A stretch of DNA of 64,000 nucleotides from an uncultured Prevotellaceae bacterium (GTDB taxonomy: Bacteria; Bacteroidota; Bacteroidia; Bacteroidales; Bacteroidaceae). Shown here piece by piece: positions 15,653 to 25,062 of the stretch. Each line of letters begins with the position of its first letter. The first letter of the stretch is position 1. The translations under genes and the position numbers were made by a program. A model generated the notes under the pieces. The model saw nothing but the letters and a program-made list of their open reading frames with translations, was not told where the DNA came from and did not search any database. The stretch covers positions 124,001 through 188,000 of the forward strand of contig CASFNA010000022.1 in NCBI GenBank assembly GCA_949295905.1, given 5' to 3'.

Positions 15653-17326
15653 ATGACCGACTTCAACAATACACTTCAGACGCTCCTGCTGTCGCCTGAA
15701 AACGAAGTTGTAGAATTCAAGGAAGCCAAAAACTCGTTCGACGTAAACGAACTGGGCAAATACTTTTCCGCCTTGAGCAACGAAGCCAACCTGCGCGGAA
15801 CTGACTTTGCGTGGCTCGTATTCGGCGTGGCTGACAAGACACGCGAGATAGTCGGCACGTCGTTCAAGAACAGCGAGCAATCGCTTAACAAGCTGAAAAA
15901 CGACATGGCGCAACACACTACCGGCAACCACATATTCAGGGAAATTGCCGCCGTATGCGTTGACGGGAAACGCGTGCTTCTGTTCCAGATACCGGCCACG
16001 CCGCGCAACATCGTGATGTGCTGGAAAAACATAGCTTACGGACGCTACGGCGAAAGCCTGAAGCCGCTCGACCAAGGCAAGCAGGACGAGATACGCAACC
16101 AGCCGCCCACGCCCGACTGGTCGGCAGAACCCGTACCGAACGCTACGCTCGCCGACCTTGACGACATGGCCTTGGCAAAAGCAAGGATAATGTTCAAGAA
16201 AGTGCACGGCAAGATACCGCCGGAAGAAATAGACGGATGGAGCAACGCGGAGTTCCTGCGCAACAGCGGCGTTACGGCGGAAGGGAAGCTCACGCGCGCC
16301 GCCCTGCTGCTGCTCGGCAAGCCTGAAGCGGCGGTAAAGCTGCGCCCGGCCGTGGCGGAAATAACCTGGGCGCTGAACGACGGAAACAATACGGTGATTG
16401 ACTACGAGCATTTTACGATACCGTTCATAATCACCGTTGACAACGTGCTGGCGAAAATACGCAACCTTACGATGAGGGAGCTGCCCGGCGGCACGCTGTT
16501 TCCCGACACGATGAAGCAATACGACGACTATTCCATACGTGAGGCCCTGCACAACTGCATCGCCCATCAGGACTACCGCATGCAACAGCGCATCAGCTTC
16601 GTAGAAACCCCGGGCTACCTGTATTATGCCAACGGAGGAAGCTTTGCGCCGGGAACGGTCGAAAACGTGCTCGAAAACATAGGGCCGCAACGCTATTACC
16701 GCAACCGCTGCCTGTGCCAGGCAATGTACAACTACAACATGATTGACACCATAGGCCGCGGCATAAAGAAAATGTACACGCTGCAACGCGAACGCTTCTT
16801 CCCCATGCCCGACTACGAGATAGACAACGTAAGAAAAGAAGTTGTAGTAAAAATTTACGGCAAGACAATCAACGAGAATTACGCAAAACTGCTGAAAGAC
16901 AACCACTCGTTGTCGCTCCAGGAATGTATCTGGCTCGACGCCGTGCAAAAGCATAAGCCCGTAACGCCTCTTGCCATAAGACACCTTAAAGCGCACGGAC
17001 TGATTGAGGGCAGGTCGCCAAACTATACAATATCGCTAAGCGTGGCGCAAATCACCCATCAGCTGCCACATTACAACAAGGTGAAAGGACTCGAGAAAGA
17101 ACGCCTGTTCCAAATGATAGGACAGTTCGTAAGCAGCACCGACAAAGGGGCTACACGCGCGGAAATAATGGAATACGTGTCTTCCGTGTTGCCGGCAACA
17201 AAAAACGAGGAGCAGAAATACAAGCATTTGAGCAACATCCTGAAGGAAATGAAGGGGAAAAGACTAATTACATCCAATGGAAAACATTGGTGGCCAATTC
17301 AGTCAAAACCGACTGGAAATGACTAA
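15653..17326 (+). CDS. Schlafen AlbA_2-domain protein with HATPase-like region and winged-helix tail
   Basis: A 557-residue protein of the group often annotated as a putative transcriptional regulator or RNA-binding protein (COG2865 type). The N-terminal about 130 residues form an AlbA_2/Schlafen-like domain (ENEVVEFKEAKNSFDVNELG, TDFAWLVFGVAD). The middle holds a GHKL-like region (SIREALHNCIAHQDY near residue 295). The C-terminal 150 residues look like winged helices (TPLAIRHLKAHGLIEGRSPN). The exact function is unknown. Related genes are common in accessory regions and next to toxin or defence genes, but none is adjacent here. The last codons (KPTGND) run into a tandem repeat that supplies the stop. 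Confidence 0.83.
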   Translation: MTDFNNTLQTLLLSPENEVVEFKEAKNSFDVNELGKYFSALSNEANLRGTDFAWLVFGVADKTREIVGTSFKNSEQSLNKLKNDMAQHTTGNHIFREIAAVCVDGKRVLLFQIPATPRNIVMCWKNIAYGRYGESLKPLDQGKQDEIRNQPPTPDWSAEPVPNATLADLDDMALAKARIMFKKVHGKIPPEEIDGWSNAEFLRNSGVTAEGKLTRAALLLLGKPEAAVKLRPAVAEITWALNDGNNTVIDYEHFTIPFIITVDNVLAKIRNLTMRELPGGTLFPDTMKQYDDYSIREALHNCIAHQDYRMQQRISFVETPGYLYYANGGSFAPGTVENVLENIGPQRYYRNRCLCQAMYNYNMIDTIGRGIKKMYTLQRERFFPMPDYEIDNVRKEVVVKIYGKTINENYAKLLKDNHSLSLQECIWLDAVQKHKPVTPLAIRHLKAHGLIEGRSPNYTISLSVAQITHQLPHYNKVKGLEKERLFQMIGQFVSSTDKGATRAEIMEYVSSVLPATKNEEQKYKHLSNILKEMKGKRLITSNGKHWWPIQSKPTGND

Positions 17327-17414
17327 AACCGACTGGAAAATGACTAAAAAATGACTAAAAACCGACTAAAATGACTAAAACCGACTAAAAAGATAGTCGT
17401 TTTTTAGTCGGTTT
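17300..17414 (+). repeat. ATGACTAAAACCGACT tandem repeat ending in a terminator hairpin
   Basis: About six degenerate copies of a 16-base unit overlap the end of the AlbA_2 gene. The final copy pairs with its own complement (17378-17391 with 17400-17414), giving a hairpin with an A-run on one side and a T-run on the other, a plausible intrinsic terminator. Confidence 0.75.
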
Positions 17415-17464
17415 AATGTCAAGAACAAACATTCAACACCAAACTTACAAACACAAAAAAGGAT

Positions 17465-17806
17465 ATGGACAACAACTTTGACTGGGCCGAGGGCATGGCC
17501 TGCACCGTGACCGCCGCCGACAAGGACGGCGTAATACGCTACATGAACCGCAGGGCGAGGGAGACGTACCGCAAGCACGGAGACCTTATAGGCAAGAGCC
17601 TCTACGACTGCCACGGGGAGCGCGCAGCGGGCATAATACGCCGGCTGCTGACGGAGGGCGGCACGAACGCCTACACCATAGAGAAGGAGGGCGTGCGCAA
17701 GATGATTTACCAGACGGCCTGCACCGGTGCCGACGGGGGCGTGGAGGGCATCGTCGAGGTGTCGATGGTAATACCCGACGAACTGCCGCACTACGTCAGA
17801 GGCTGA
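17465..17806 (+). CDS. Small PAS-domain protein
   Basis: A 113-residue cytosolic protein that is essentially one PAS fold: AADKDGVIRYMNRRARETY (beta strand and helix), DLIGKSLYDCHGE, then YTIEKEGVRKMIYQTACTG and EGIVEVSMVIPDELP. PAS domains sense small ligands, redox state or light. No output domain (kinase, cyclase or DNA-binding) is present, so it may be a sensor that acts on a partner. It has its own gene between two unrelated genes and could be regulated by the terminator immediately upstream. Confidence 0.75.
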   Translation: MDNNFDWAEGMACTVTAADKDGVIRYMNRRARETYRKHGDLIGKSLYDCHGERAAGIIRRLLTEGGTNAYTIEKEGVRKMIYQTACTGADGGVEGIVEVSMVIPDELPHYVRG

Positions 17807-18204
17807 ACGCCTTGATACTCAACACGTTACGGAAGGCCGCAAAAACGCTCTGCATTTCACGGCATTTTACAGCGCGTTTCACGGCCTTTTGCAATGCAAA
17901 ACGGCACAGAATGAATGAAGAAGTTAGAGAAATTAAAGCCATTACTTTTGTCGTTTATAAGAACAGCAAGTATAAATGTGCAAGGCGATGGCTTTAACTT
18001 CTTTAAAAAACACTACCTTTGAATAAGGTAGGCTGCGTCTCGGAAAAGCAAAATAAAAGTCCGTTTCACGCCCTTTTATTTTGCTTTTCGCTCAACTTGT
18101 ATAATTTTCTTTCGCTCACGAAAACAAATGGATTTGCTTTCGCTTCGCTTACTCGAAAATTTGCACTACCTTTGCACCCGTAGAATGTAAACGTTTATAT
18201 CGAT
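17807..18204. other. Intergenic region upstream of ychF
   Basis: Nearly 400 bases without a supported gene. 17830-17900 holds AAAGGCCGC/CACGGCATTT hairpin-family units. 17915-17935 and 17980-18005 are inverted copies of AGAAGTTAGAG/CTTTAACTTCTT. 18041-18085 is a palindrome built on AAAGCAAAATAAAAG and its complement. 18110-18165 has TTCGCTTCGCTTACTCG strings leading into the ychF -7 element. A 61-codon frame at 17812-17997 reads only these repeats. Confidence 0.65.
18167..18174 (+). promoter_or_regulatory. -7 element of ychF
   Basis: TACCTTTG, 30 bases before the ATG, in a good position for the start site. Confidence 0.65.
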
Positions 18205-19305
18205 ATGTCATTAAAATGTGGTATAGTGGGGTTGCCCAACGTGGGCAAGTCCACGCTTTTCAACTGCCTGTCGAGCGCGAAGGCGCAGGCGGCCAACTTC
18301 CCTTTCTGCACCATAGAGCCCAACGTGGGCGTAATAACCGTGCCCGACGAGCGGCTTACGCGTCTGGCCGAAATAGTGCATCCGGGGCGCATCGTGCCCG
18401 CAACGTGCGAGATTGTTGACATTGCCGGACTTGTGAAGGGCGCGTCGAAGGGCGAGGGCCTTGGCAACAAGTTCCTCGGCAACATACGCGAGACGGACGC
18501 CATCATACACGTGCTGCGCTGCTTCGACGACGACAACATCACCCACGTGGACGGCACCATAGACCCCGTGCGCGACAAGGAAATCATCGACACCGAGCTG
18601 CAACTGAAGGACTTGGAGACCATCGAGAGCCGACTGGCCAAGCAGCAGAAGGTGGCCGCCGCGGGCAACAAGGACGCGAAGGTGGAAGTAGCGGTGCTGG
18701 AGGCGTACAAGCAGGTGCTCGAGCAGGGCAAGAACGCCCGCGTGGTGGAGTTCGAGAGCAAGGAGGAGCAGGAGGCTGCGCATGGCCTCTTCCTGCTTAC
18801 GGCCAAGCCCGTGCTCTACGTGTGCAACGTTGACGAGGCGTCGGCCAAGACCGGCAACGAGTACAGCCGCCGCATAGATGAGATAGCCCGTGAAGAAGGC
18901 GCGGAGGCGATGGTAATAGCCGCCAAGACCGAGGAGGACATTGCGAGCCTCGAGACATACGAAGACAAGCAGCTGTTCCTCGACGAGCTGGGGCTGGAAG
19001 AGAGCGGCGTGAACCGCCTTATCAAGAAAGCCTACGCCCTGCTCAACTTAGAGACGTTTATCACCGCAGGCGAAATGGAGGTAAAGGCGTGGACGTACAA
19101 GAAGGGCTGGAAGGCTCCGCAGTGCGCCGGAGTAATACACACCGACTTTGAAAAAGGCTTCATCCGCGCCGAAGTAATAAAGTATGACGACTACATAAAG
19201 TACGGCTCGGAGGCCGCCGTGCGCGAGGCCGGCAAGCTGGGCATAGAGGGCAAGGACTACGTTGTGCAGGACGGCGACATCATGCACTTCAGGTTTAATG
19301 TCTGA
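18205..19305 (+). CDS. ychF: Redox-regulated ATPase YchF
   Basis: Obg-family P-loop protein that binds ribosomes and hydrolyses ATP rather than GTP; in other bacteria it influences translation and the oxidative-stress response. The 366-residue protein begins with the G1 motif GLPNVGKSTLFN and continues with G3 DIAGLVKGASKG. The G4 region reads VCNVDE, the substitution for NKxD that goes with ATP specificity. A coiled-coil region spans about 125-200 and the C-terminal TGS-like domain contains AWTYKKGWKAPQCAG and YVVQDGDIMHFRFNV. Full length, standalone gene. Confidence 0.97.
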   Translation: MSLKCGIVGLPNVGKSTLFNCLSSAKAQAANFPFCTIEPNVGVITVPDERLTRLAEIVHPGRIVPATCEIVDIAGLVKGASKGEGLGNKFLGNIRETDAIIHVLRCFDDDNITHVDGTIDPVRDKEIIDTELQLKDLETIESRLAKQQKVAAAGNKDAKVEVAVLEAYKQVLEQGKNARVVEFESKEEQEAAHGLFLLTAKPVLYVCNVDEASAKTGNEYSRRIDEIAREEGAEAMVIAAKTEEDIASLETYEDKQLFLDELGLEESGVNRLIKKAYALLNLETFITAGEMEVKAWTYKKGWKAPQCAGVIHTDFEKGFIRAEVIKYDDYIKYGSEAAVREAGKLGIEGKDYVVQDGDIMHFRFNV

Positions 19306-19444
19306 CTGGGTTGGCTGGGAGAACTGAGAGAACTGGGAAAACTGAGACTAGCTCACTAAATTCTCACAGAAATCACAGCTCTCACAGAAATCACAGCTCT
19401 CCCAGCTCTCCAAATCATCCCAGCTCTCCTAAAAACAATTACCA
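19306..19444. repeat. CTCCCAGCTCTCC-type string repeats
   Basis: GGGAGAACTGAGAGAACTGGG-like units on the left, then CACAGCTCTCCCAGCTCTCC-like units on the right, so the two halves are partly complementary. Same family as 3650-3700, 37655-37700, 53835-53905 and 56265-56350. Confidence 0.75.
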
Positions 19445-20299
19445 ATGATTACTCAATTCCTACTCTACATCCACTGGAACCCCGACCTCGTGGCCCTCCA
19501 CCTCGGAGGCTTCAGCCTGCGCTGGTACTCGCTGTGCTGGCTGCTGGGGCTGCTGGCGGCATTCCTCATAGTGAAGCGGCTGTACAAGGAGCAGAAAATC
19601 AAGCCCGAACTGTTCGACCCGCTCTTCATCTACTGCTTCATCGGCATACTCATAGGCTCGCGCCTGGGCCACTGCCTGTTCTACGAGCCGGGCTATTTCC
19701 TCTCCTCATGGCGGCACATGGTGGAGATGGTGCTGCCCATACGCTTCCTGGCCGACGGCTCGTGGCGCTTCACGGGCTACGAGGGGCTGGCCAGCCACGG
19801 CGGCACCATCGGACTAATCATAGCCCTCTGGCTATACGTGCGCCGCACGAAGGTCAACCTCTGGCGAGTGCTCGACAACGTGGCCATAGCCACGCCCGTG
19901 ACGGCCTGCCTGATACGCCTGGGCAACCTGATGAATTCTGAAATCATAGGCAAGGCAACCGACGTGCCCTGGGCGTTCATCTTCGAGCGCGTAGACCTCA
20001 CTCCGCGCCACCCCGGGCAGCTCTACGAGGCCCTGGCCTACGCCCTGTTCTTCTTCATCGGCTGGCATCTGTACCGTAAAAAGCCCGAGCGCGTGGGCAC
20101 GGGCTTCTTCTTCGGCCTCTGCATCACGCTCATCTTCACCGCCCGCTTCTTCATCGAGTTCACCAAGGACATACAGGAAGCCTTTGAAGCCTCGATGCTC
20201 CTGAACATGGGCCAGCTGCTAAGCCTGCCCTTCGTGGCCCTCGGCCTGGTCTGCATGTTCAACCATAAGCTGATGAAACGCCTCGGGGCGGAGAAGTAA
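19445..20299 (+). CDS. lgt: Phosphatidylglycerol-prolipoprotein diacylglyceryl transferase
   Basis: First enzyme of lipoprotein maturation: it moves diacylglycerol from phosphatidylglycerol to the lipobox cysteine at the inner membrane. The 284-residue protein has about seven transmembrane segments. The family motif is seen in IGSRLGHCLFYEPGYF near residue 75, followed by YEGLASHGGTIG (near 115) and the second conserved region IRLGNLMNSEIIG near 157, then RHPGQLYEAL near 195. The stop codon lies in the arm of a large palindrome shared with the convergent neighbour. Confidence 0.96.
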   Translation: MITQFLLYIHWNPDLVALHLGGFSLRWYSLCWLLGLLAAFLIVKRLYKEQKIKPELFDPLFIYCFIGILIGSRLGHCLFYEPGYFLSSWRHMVEMVLPIRFLADGSWRFTGYEGLASHGGTIGLIIALWLYVRRTKVNLWRVLDNVAIATPVTACLIRLGNLMNSEIIGKATDVPWAFIFERVDLTPRHPGQLYEALAYALFFFIGWHLYRKKPERVGTGFFFGLCITLIFTARFFIEFTKDIQEAFEASMLLNMGQLLSLPFVALGLVCMFNHKLMKRLGAEK

Positions 20300-20404
20300 A
20301 GGTAAAACGGTGAAAAAGTAAAAAGGTAAAACCATGCCAAGTAATCTGATTTACTTGTATCAAGCATGGTTTTACCTTTTTACTTTTTCACCGTTTTACC
20401 TTTA
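20297..20404. terminator. 108-bp palindrome spanning the stop codons of two convergent genes
   Basis: A perfect 41-bp inverted repeat (20297-20337 with 20364-20404). The loop contains a further 6-bp pair (AAGTAA/TTACTT). The arm is made of GGTAAAACGG/GAAAAAGTAAAAAGG units. The outermost bases are the TAA stop of lgt and the complement of the TAA stop of the acetyltransferase gene. It is a strong candidate bidirectional terminator. Confidence 0.85.
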
Positions 20405-20887
20405 TAAAATCAGCTCCATGTCAACCACGTCGAGCCAGCGGCCATGCTTGTAGCCCACAGCGCGGAAGAGCGACGCCTGCTCAAAGCCGAGGCGGCGGTG
20501 GAAGTCTATGCTGGCCCTGTTCTCACCCGTGATGCAGGCGATGAACACCTTGAAGCCGAGGCGGCGGCAGTCGGTTATGAGCAGGCGCATAAGCTCCGTG
20601 CCAGTGCCTCGCCGCTTCGCGTCTGGGTGAAGGTAAATGGTTGTCTCGAGAGTACGGGCGTAAGCGGCGCGCTCCTTCCACAAGTGGGCGTAGCAGTAGC
20701 CCACTACCCTGCCCTCGTCCACCGCCACGTAATACGGGAACTGCCGCGATATGTCCTCCACGCGGCGGCGCATCTGCTCCACGGTAAGCGGCTCCGTCTC
20801 GAAGCTCTCCACGCCGTTGAGGATGTACCAGTTGTACAGCTCCGTGATTTGCGGTATGTCCTGTTCTTCTATCTTGCGGTAAAACAT
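20402..20887 (-). CDS. GNAT-family N-acetyltransferase
   Basis: A 161-residue acetyltransferase resembling the phosphinothricin/methionine-sulfoximine acetyltransferase subgroup. The acetyl-CoA-binding pattern is visible as YLHPDAKRRGTGTELMRLLI (R/QxxGxG/A) near residue 85. The C-terminal ASIDFHRRLGFEQASLFRAVG matches the end of this subgroup, as does the opening EEQDIPQITELYNWY. It would acetylate the amino group of a small molecule, but the substrate cannot be told from sequence. The ATG at 20887 was chosen; an upstream in-frame ATG lies in the repeat. Confidence 0.88.
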   Translation of the reverse strand: MFYRKIEEQDIPQITELYNWYILNGVESFETEPLTVEQMRRRVEDISRQFPYYVAVDEGRVVGYCYAHLWKERAAYARTLETTIYLHPDAKRRGTGTELMRLLITDCRRLGFKVFIACITGENRASIDFHRRLGFEQASLFRAVGYKHGRWLDVVDMELIL

Positions 20888-20889
20888 AT

Positions 20890-20992
20890 ATTTCTTGAAT
20901 GAATAATTAAAAATGAACAATGAATAATCGGGACAATGGCGTATGCCAGATTATTCATTGTTCATTTTTCATTATTCATTTTTAATTTATTT
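20890..20992. repeat. Inverted AATAATGAA repeat with GGCGTATGCC centre
   Basis: AAAAATGAACAATGAATAAT (from about 20907) pairs with its complement (from about 20950) around a central GGCGTATGCC (20938-20947). The same composite occurs at 27165-27270, 28870-29000 and 46330-46430. Confidence 0.8.
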
Positions 20993-23620
20993 CCCTATTA
21001 CTATCTTCTTGATGTCGTTGAGCTTGTTGAGCGCCTCTACGGGAGTAAGGTTGTTGATGTCGAGCCCGAGTATCTCGTCGCGCACCTGGCAGAGCACCGG
21101 GTCGTCCAGCTGGAAGAAGCTTAGCTGCATCCCGTCGCGCCCGGCGTTGATTTTCTCGGCCGACGGCTTGCCCACCGTGCCCACCTGTGCGTTGTCGGCC
21201 TCGAGCTGCTTCAGTATGGCCTCGGCGCGGCGGACGATGCTCTTGGGCATTCCGGCTATTTGCGCCACGTGTATACCGAAGGAGTGCTCCGAGCCGCCGC
21301 GCTCCAGTTTGCGCAGGAATATTACCTTGCCCCCCACCTCGCGCACGCTGACATTGTAGTTCTTTATGCGCGCAAAGTTCTTCTCCATCTCATTGAGTTC
21401 GTGGTAATGCGTGGCGAAGAGCGTGCGCGCGGCGGCCTTGGGGTGCTCGTGCAGGTACTCCACGATGGCCCAGGCGATGCTTATTCCGTCGTAGGTCGAC
21501 GTGCCGCGGCCAAGCTCGTCGAAGAGTACGAGCGAGCGCGGCGTGGCGTTGTTGAGTATGTTGGCGGCCTCGGTCATCTCCACCATGAACGTAGATTCGC
21601 CGAGCGATATGTTGTCAGACGCTCCCACTCGTGTGAAAATCCTGTCCACCAGACCTATTTTCGCGCTCTCTGCCGGCACATAGCAGCCCGTCTGGGCCAT
21701 CAGCGTGATGAGCGCCGTCTGGCGCAGCAGAGCCGATTTTCCGGCCATGTTGGGACCGGTTATTATGATTATTTGCTGGCGGCGGTCGTCCAGGTAGACG
21801 TCGTTGGGCACGTAGCTCTCCCCTACCGGCAGCTGCGTCTCGATGACCGGGTGGCGTCCCTGCTTTATGTCGAGCACTATGTCGGCGGCCTCGATTACGG
21901 GGCGGACGTATCCGTGCTCCCCGGCGGCCTTGGCAAACGATAGCAGGCAGTCAATCTTGGCTATCAGGGCGGCGTCCGTCTGTATGGCCGGTATGTACTC
22001 CTGCATGTCCGCGACGAGCTCGCCGAAGAGCCTGGTCTCCAGCGCGAGGATTTTGTCCTCCGCCCCGAGTATTTTCTCCTCGTATTCCTTCAGTTCCTGG
22101 GTGATGTACCGCTCGGCCTGCGCCAGCGTCTGCTTGCGCACCCAGTCGGCCGGCACCTTGTCCTTGAACGTGTTGCGCACTTCGAGGTAATAGCCGAAGA
22201 CGTTGTTGTAGCCTATTTTCAGCGAGCTGATGCCCGTGGCCTCGGTCTCGCGCTCCTGTATCTTCAGCAGGTACTCCTTGCCGCCGGTGGATATGCTGCG
22301 CAGCTCGTCAAGCTCGGCGTTGACGCCCGGCTTGATTACCCCACCCTTGCTTACCAGCTGCGGCGAATCCTCGCACACCTCGCGGCCTATGCGGTCGCGC
22401 AGGCTCTCGCAGAGGCTGATGTTCTCGCCGATGCGGCGCAGCGCGCCGTCGCCCGACTCCAGGCAGGCGGCCTTCACCGGTCCGAGAGCCTGCAAGGCGG
22501 TGCGCAGCTGCACCACTTCGCGCGGCGATACGCGCCCCACGGCCACCTTGGATATTATGCGCTCGAGGTCGCCCACGCGGTGGAACTGGCTGTCAACCAC
22601 GTCGCGGAACTCCGTGTCGCGGAAGAAAGTGTCAACCACGTCGAGCCTTGCCTCTATGGCCTTGGCGTCGCGCAGGGGGAATACGAGCCACCGCCTTAGC
22701 AGCCTGGCGCCCATCGGGGTGACGGTATGGTCGAGCACGTCGAGCAGCGACGCGCCGTCGTCCTGCATCGGGTGCAGCAGCTCGAGCGAGCGTATGGTGA
22801 AGCGGTCGAGGCGCACGTAGCGTTCCTCGTCGATGCGTGCGAGCGACGTAATGTGGCCGATGTGCGTGTGCTGGGTCATCTCAAGATACTGGAGGATGGC
22901 GCCCGAGGCCACTATGCCGCTGCGCAGATGGTCCACGCCGAAGCCCTTGAGCGACTTCACGCCGAAGTGCTTGAGCAGCTTCTGCTCCGCCGTAGGCTCG
23001 GCGAACACCCAGTCGTCAAGCTCGAAGGTGAAGTATTTGTTGCCGAAATAACGGTTGAACACCTCGCGCTTGCCCCTCTCGAAGAGTACCTCCTTGGGCG
23101 AGAAATTGACGAGCAGCTTCTCCACATAGTCGTAAGAGCCTTCGCCCGCGAGGAACTCGCCCGTGGATATGTCGAGGAAGGACACTCCGCAGGCCGCCTT
23201 GCCGAAGTTGACGGCGGCCAGGAAGTTGTTTTCCTTGTAGTCGAGCACGTTGTCGGTCATGGCCACGCCGGGCGTCACCAGCTCGGTGATGCCGCGCTTT
23301 ACGAGCTTCTTGGTGAGCTTGGGGTCTTCCAGCTGGTCGCATATTGCCACACGGCGGCCCGCCCTTACGAGCTTGGGCAGGTATGTGTCGAGTGCGTGGT
23401 GCGGGAAGCCGGCCATCTCCGTAGGCGCGCCTCCCTGCTGTCCGCCGTTGCTGCGGCGCGTCAGCGTTATGCCGAGTATGCGGCTGGCGTCTACGGCGTC
23501 TTGCAGGTAAGTCTCGTAGAAGTCGCCGCAGCGGAATAGCAGCAGCGCGTCGGGATGCTGCTCCTTGAACGAGAAAAACTGCTTCATCATCGGCGTAAGC
23601 CCGTTGTCTTTCTTGGCCAT
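20987..23620 (-). CDS. mutS: DNA mismatch repair protein MutS
   Basis: Recognises base mismatches and small loops and starts repair with MutL. The 877-residue protein is full length. Residues 25-45 hold the mismatch-contacting [12 protein letters not shown] (the F-x-E pair), followed by the connector and clamp domains. The ATPase domain has Walker [18 protein letters not shown] near 625, the signature [17 protein letters not shown] and Walker [15 protein letters not shown]. The C-terminal region is the dimerisation helix-turn-helix (VARIAGMP-like [16 protein letters not shown]). Its promoter lies in one copy of the 54-bp direct repeat (23691-23744). Confidence 0.97.
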   Translation of the reverse strand: MAKKDNGLTPMMKQFFSFKEQHPDALLLFRCGDFYETYLQDAVDASRILGITLTRRSNGGQQGGAPTEMAGFPHHALDTYLPKLVRAGRRVAICDQLEDPKLTKKLVKRGITELVTPGVAMTDNVLDYKENNFLAAVNFGKAACGVSFLDISTGEFLAGEGSYDYVEKLLVNFSPKEVLFERGKREVFNRYFGNKYFTFELDDWVFAEPTAEQKLLKHFGVKSLKGFGVDHLRSGIVASGAILQYLEMTQHTHIGHITSLARIDEERYVRLDRFTIRSLELLHPMQDDGASLLDVLDHTVTPMGARLLRRWLVFPLRDAKAIEARLDVVDTFFRDTEFRDVVDSQFHRVGDLERIISKVAVGRVSPREVVQLRTALQALGPVKAACLESGDGALRRIGENISLCESLRDRIGREVCEDSPQLVSKGGVIKPGVNAELDELRSISTGGKEYLLKIQERETEATGISSLKIGYNNVFGYYLEVRNTFKDKVPADWVRKQTLAQAERYITQELKEYEEKILGAEDKILALETRLFGELVADMQEYIPAIQTDAALIAKIDCLLSFAKAAGEHGYVRPVIEAADIVLDIKQGRHPVIETQLPVGESYVPNDVYLDDRRQQIIIITGPNMAGKSALLRQTALITLMAQTGCYVPAESAKIGLVDRIFTRVGASDNISLGESTFMVEMTEAANILNNATPRSLVLFDELGRGTSTYDGISIAWAIVEYLHEHPKAAARTLFATHYHELNEMEKNFARIKNYNVSVREVGGKVIFLRKLERGGSEHSFGIHVAQIAGMPKSIVRRAEAILKQLEADNAQVGTVGKPSAEKINAGRDGMQLSFFQLDDPVLCQVRDEILGLDINNLTPVEALNKLNDIKKIVIGK

Positions 23621-23690
23621 ATTTTCAGTTGTGAGGTTATGCGGTCATGCGGTTGTACGGGTCATGGTGTACGTCCGCATTTTCCAATCT

Positions 23691-23744
23691 GCAAAATTAC
23701 GAAAAATCGGGCGGATTGTGAAACTTCCGCCCGATTTTTATAAT
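23691..23744. repeat. Left copy of a perfect 54-bp direct repeat (mutS promoter plus hairpin)
   Basis: Identical base for base to 26154-26207. It contains a leftward TAATTTTG -7 element (23692-23699) for mutS and a hairpin (AAAAATCGGGCGG, CCGCCCGATTTTT) able to terminate transcription in both directions. The two copies bound an AT-rich island of 2.4 kb. Confidence 0.93.
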
Positions 23745-23815
23745 TGATATTTTCTGTAAAACATGTAATATGTGGACATCATAATTTCCCTTTAAAATCT
23801 CAAAACACAAGTATC

Positions 23816-24304
23816 TTAATTTACAGTTCTTTCACCAACAAACGGGATAAAAGACTCTGCTCCGTGTTTAGGGACAATATAATGATTTGCTATCTTTTTC
23901 CTCTTCAAATATCTGTTTATTGCTTCACCTACATATTTAGCTAACTTTACTGGTACCGCATTACCTATCATTTGTTCTTGGTTTGTTTTAGAACCCAAAA
24001 ACTTAAAGCCCGCAGGAAAAGTTTGTACCATGCTACGTTCCTTTGTTGTAAGAGCCCTTATCCCATCTTTTGATGAAACAGGGTCATTTGGACGCAACTC
24101 ATATCCTTTAGGCATAGGTCTATTGACACCCCTAATTGTCGGACTTGGCTCATTTACACTAAAAATACCTCTCCTTGCATAACTTCTCGGATGGCGATAA
24201 TAGAACTCTATACCTAAAGCATCTCCAAAATAATCGGCTACAGTCATAGGATGTTCAGCCAAACCTCCAATTATTAATGCTTGACAAATTCCATCATAAT
24301 ATAT
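23816..24304 (-). pseudogene. C-terminal remnant of a C5-cytosine DNA methyltransferase
   Basis: The frame reads YDGICQALIIGGLAEHPM at its start, then the late target-recognition residues (VNEPSPTIRGV), then motif IX (RALTTKERSMVQTFPAGFKF) and motif X (QEQMIGNAVPVKLAKYVGEA). The catalytic half (motifs I-VIII with the PCQ cysteine) is absent. Two in-frame stops (24305-24310) lie immediately upstream, only six bases past the stop of the DUF3883 gene. There is no ATG at the beginning of the homologous segment. This is best read as the remains of a deleted gene. A genuinely split methyltransferase, with the other half elsewhere, is the alternative. Confidence 0.8.
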
Positions 24305-24315
24305 TTATCAAAACT

Positions 24316-25062
24316 TTAAAACTTAGCATAATAAGAAATTTGTATTATTTGGCGTTCCTGTTTTTGAAATGATAAAGCAGTATTATAAACTGGATTAAAA
24401 TACATGTTATGTTTAGGATTTTCTTTAAAATTACTAACAACAAAAAGACAATATTTCTCCTTAAAATATTCAGCCACATTAAATTCTTTTTCAGTCATCA
24501 GGATATTTCCCTCTTTACCATTTAAACCTTTTACTTCTATAAAAAAGTCATTAGATGCACAAGATAATTTAAAATCATAACCACACCCTAAATTTGTTGT
24601 ATCGCAAAGATTATAATTTTTAAATATTTCTATATCCTCATAATTCATAACAAAATATTCTTCAGCTGCTTTACCTGTTATCAATCTACTTGCAAAAAAT
24701 TTTTTTTCTTTCTCTACTTCATTTAGATTTTCATAAATATTGTTTGAAGCGCATAATCGTATTATTGAATAAAAATCATCAAAAGTCCAATTAACAGTTT
24801 TTGACAATATTTCATAACAGAAGTCCCTCAATTTACGATTACGCCATCCCTTTCTTGGATTCGGAAAATAAGGATCAAATTCATCTCTATAATTTTGTAT
24901 TGACTTTGGAATAACGCCTATTGAATATCCTAAAACATTATAAGCCTGTTTGAAACTTGAAAAACCTAATTTTTCAAGCCCCAATTTATCATATTTCGAT
25001 AAAAACAACCCTATAAAAACAGCTTTATCTCGCTTTGAAAGTGATAAAAAATCAAATATCAT
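24316..25062 (-). CDS. DUF3883-domain protein, restriction-associated
   Basis: A 248-residue protein. The C-terminal half matches the DUF3883 pattern: TGKAAEEYFVMNYE, then GCGYDFKLSC and FFIEVKGLNG (D ... ExK, nuclease-like), then MTEKEFNVAEYFKEKYCLFV. The N-terminal half is helical and unrecognised (SKRDKAVFIGLFLSKYDKLG). DUF3883 proteins occur in restriction and phage-defence loci. Its ATG overlaps the stop of the upstream restriction-enzyme gene by four bases (ATGA, 25059-25062), indicating translational coupling. The base composition is very AT-rich, like the rest of the island. Confidence 0.8.
   Translation of the reverse strand: MIFDFLSLSKRDKAVFIGLFLSKYDKLGLEKLGFSSFKQAYNVLGYSIGVIPKSIQNYRDEFDPYFPNPRKGWRNRKLRDFCYEILSKTVNWTFDDFYSIIRLCASNNIYENLNEVEKEKKFFASRLITGKAAEEYFVMNYEDIEIFKNYNLCDTTNLGCGYDFKLSCASNDFFIEVKGLNGKEGNILMTEKEFNVAEYFKEKYCLFVVSNFKENPKHNMYFNPVYNTALSFQKQERQIIQISYYAKF

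Noticed and set aside
17812..17997. 61-codon open frame after the PAS gene
   Set aside because: It reads only hairpin-family and AGAAGTTAAAG repeats and has no family resemblance.
23816..24262. Functional short methyltransferase protein
   Set aside because: The catalytic motifs are missing, the homology extends upstream of any start codon to in-frame stops, and the only start available is an internal TTG. Called a pseudogene.
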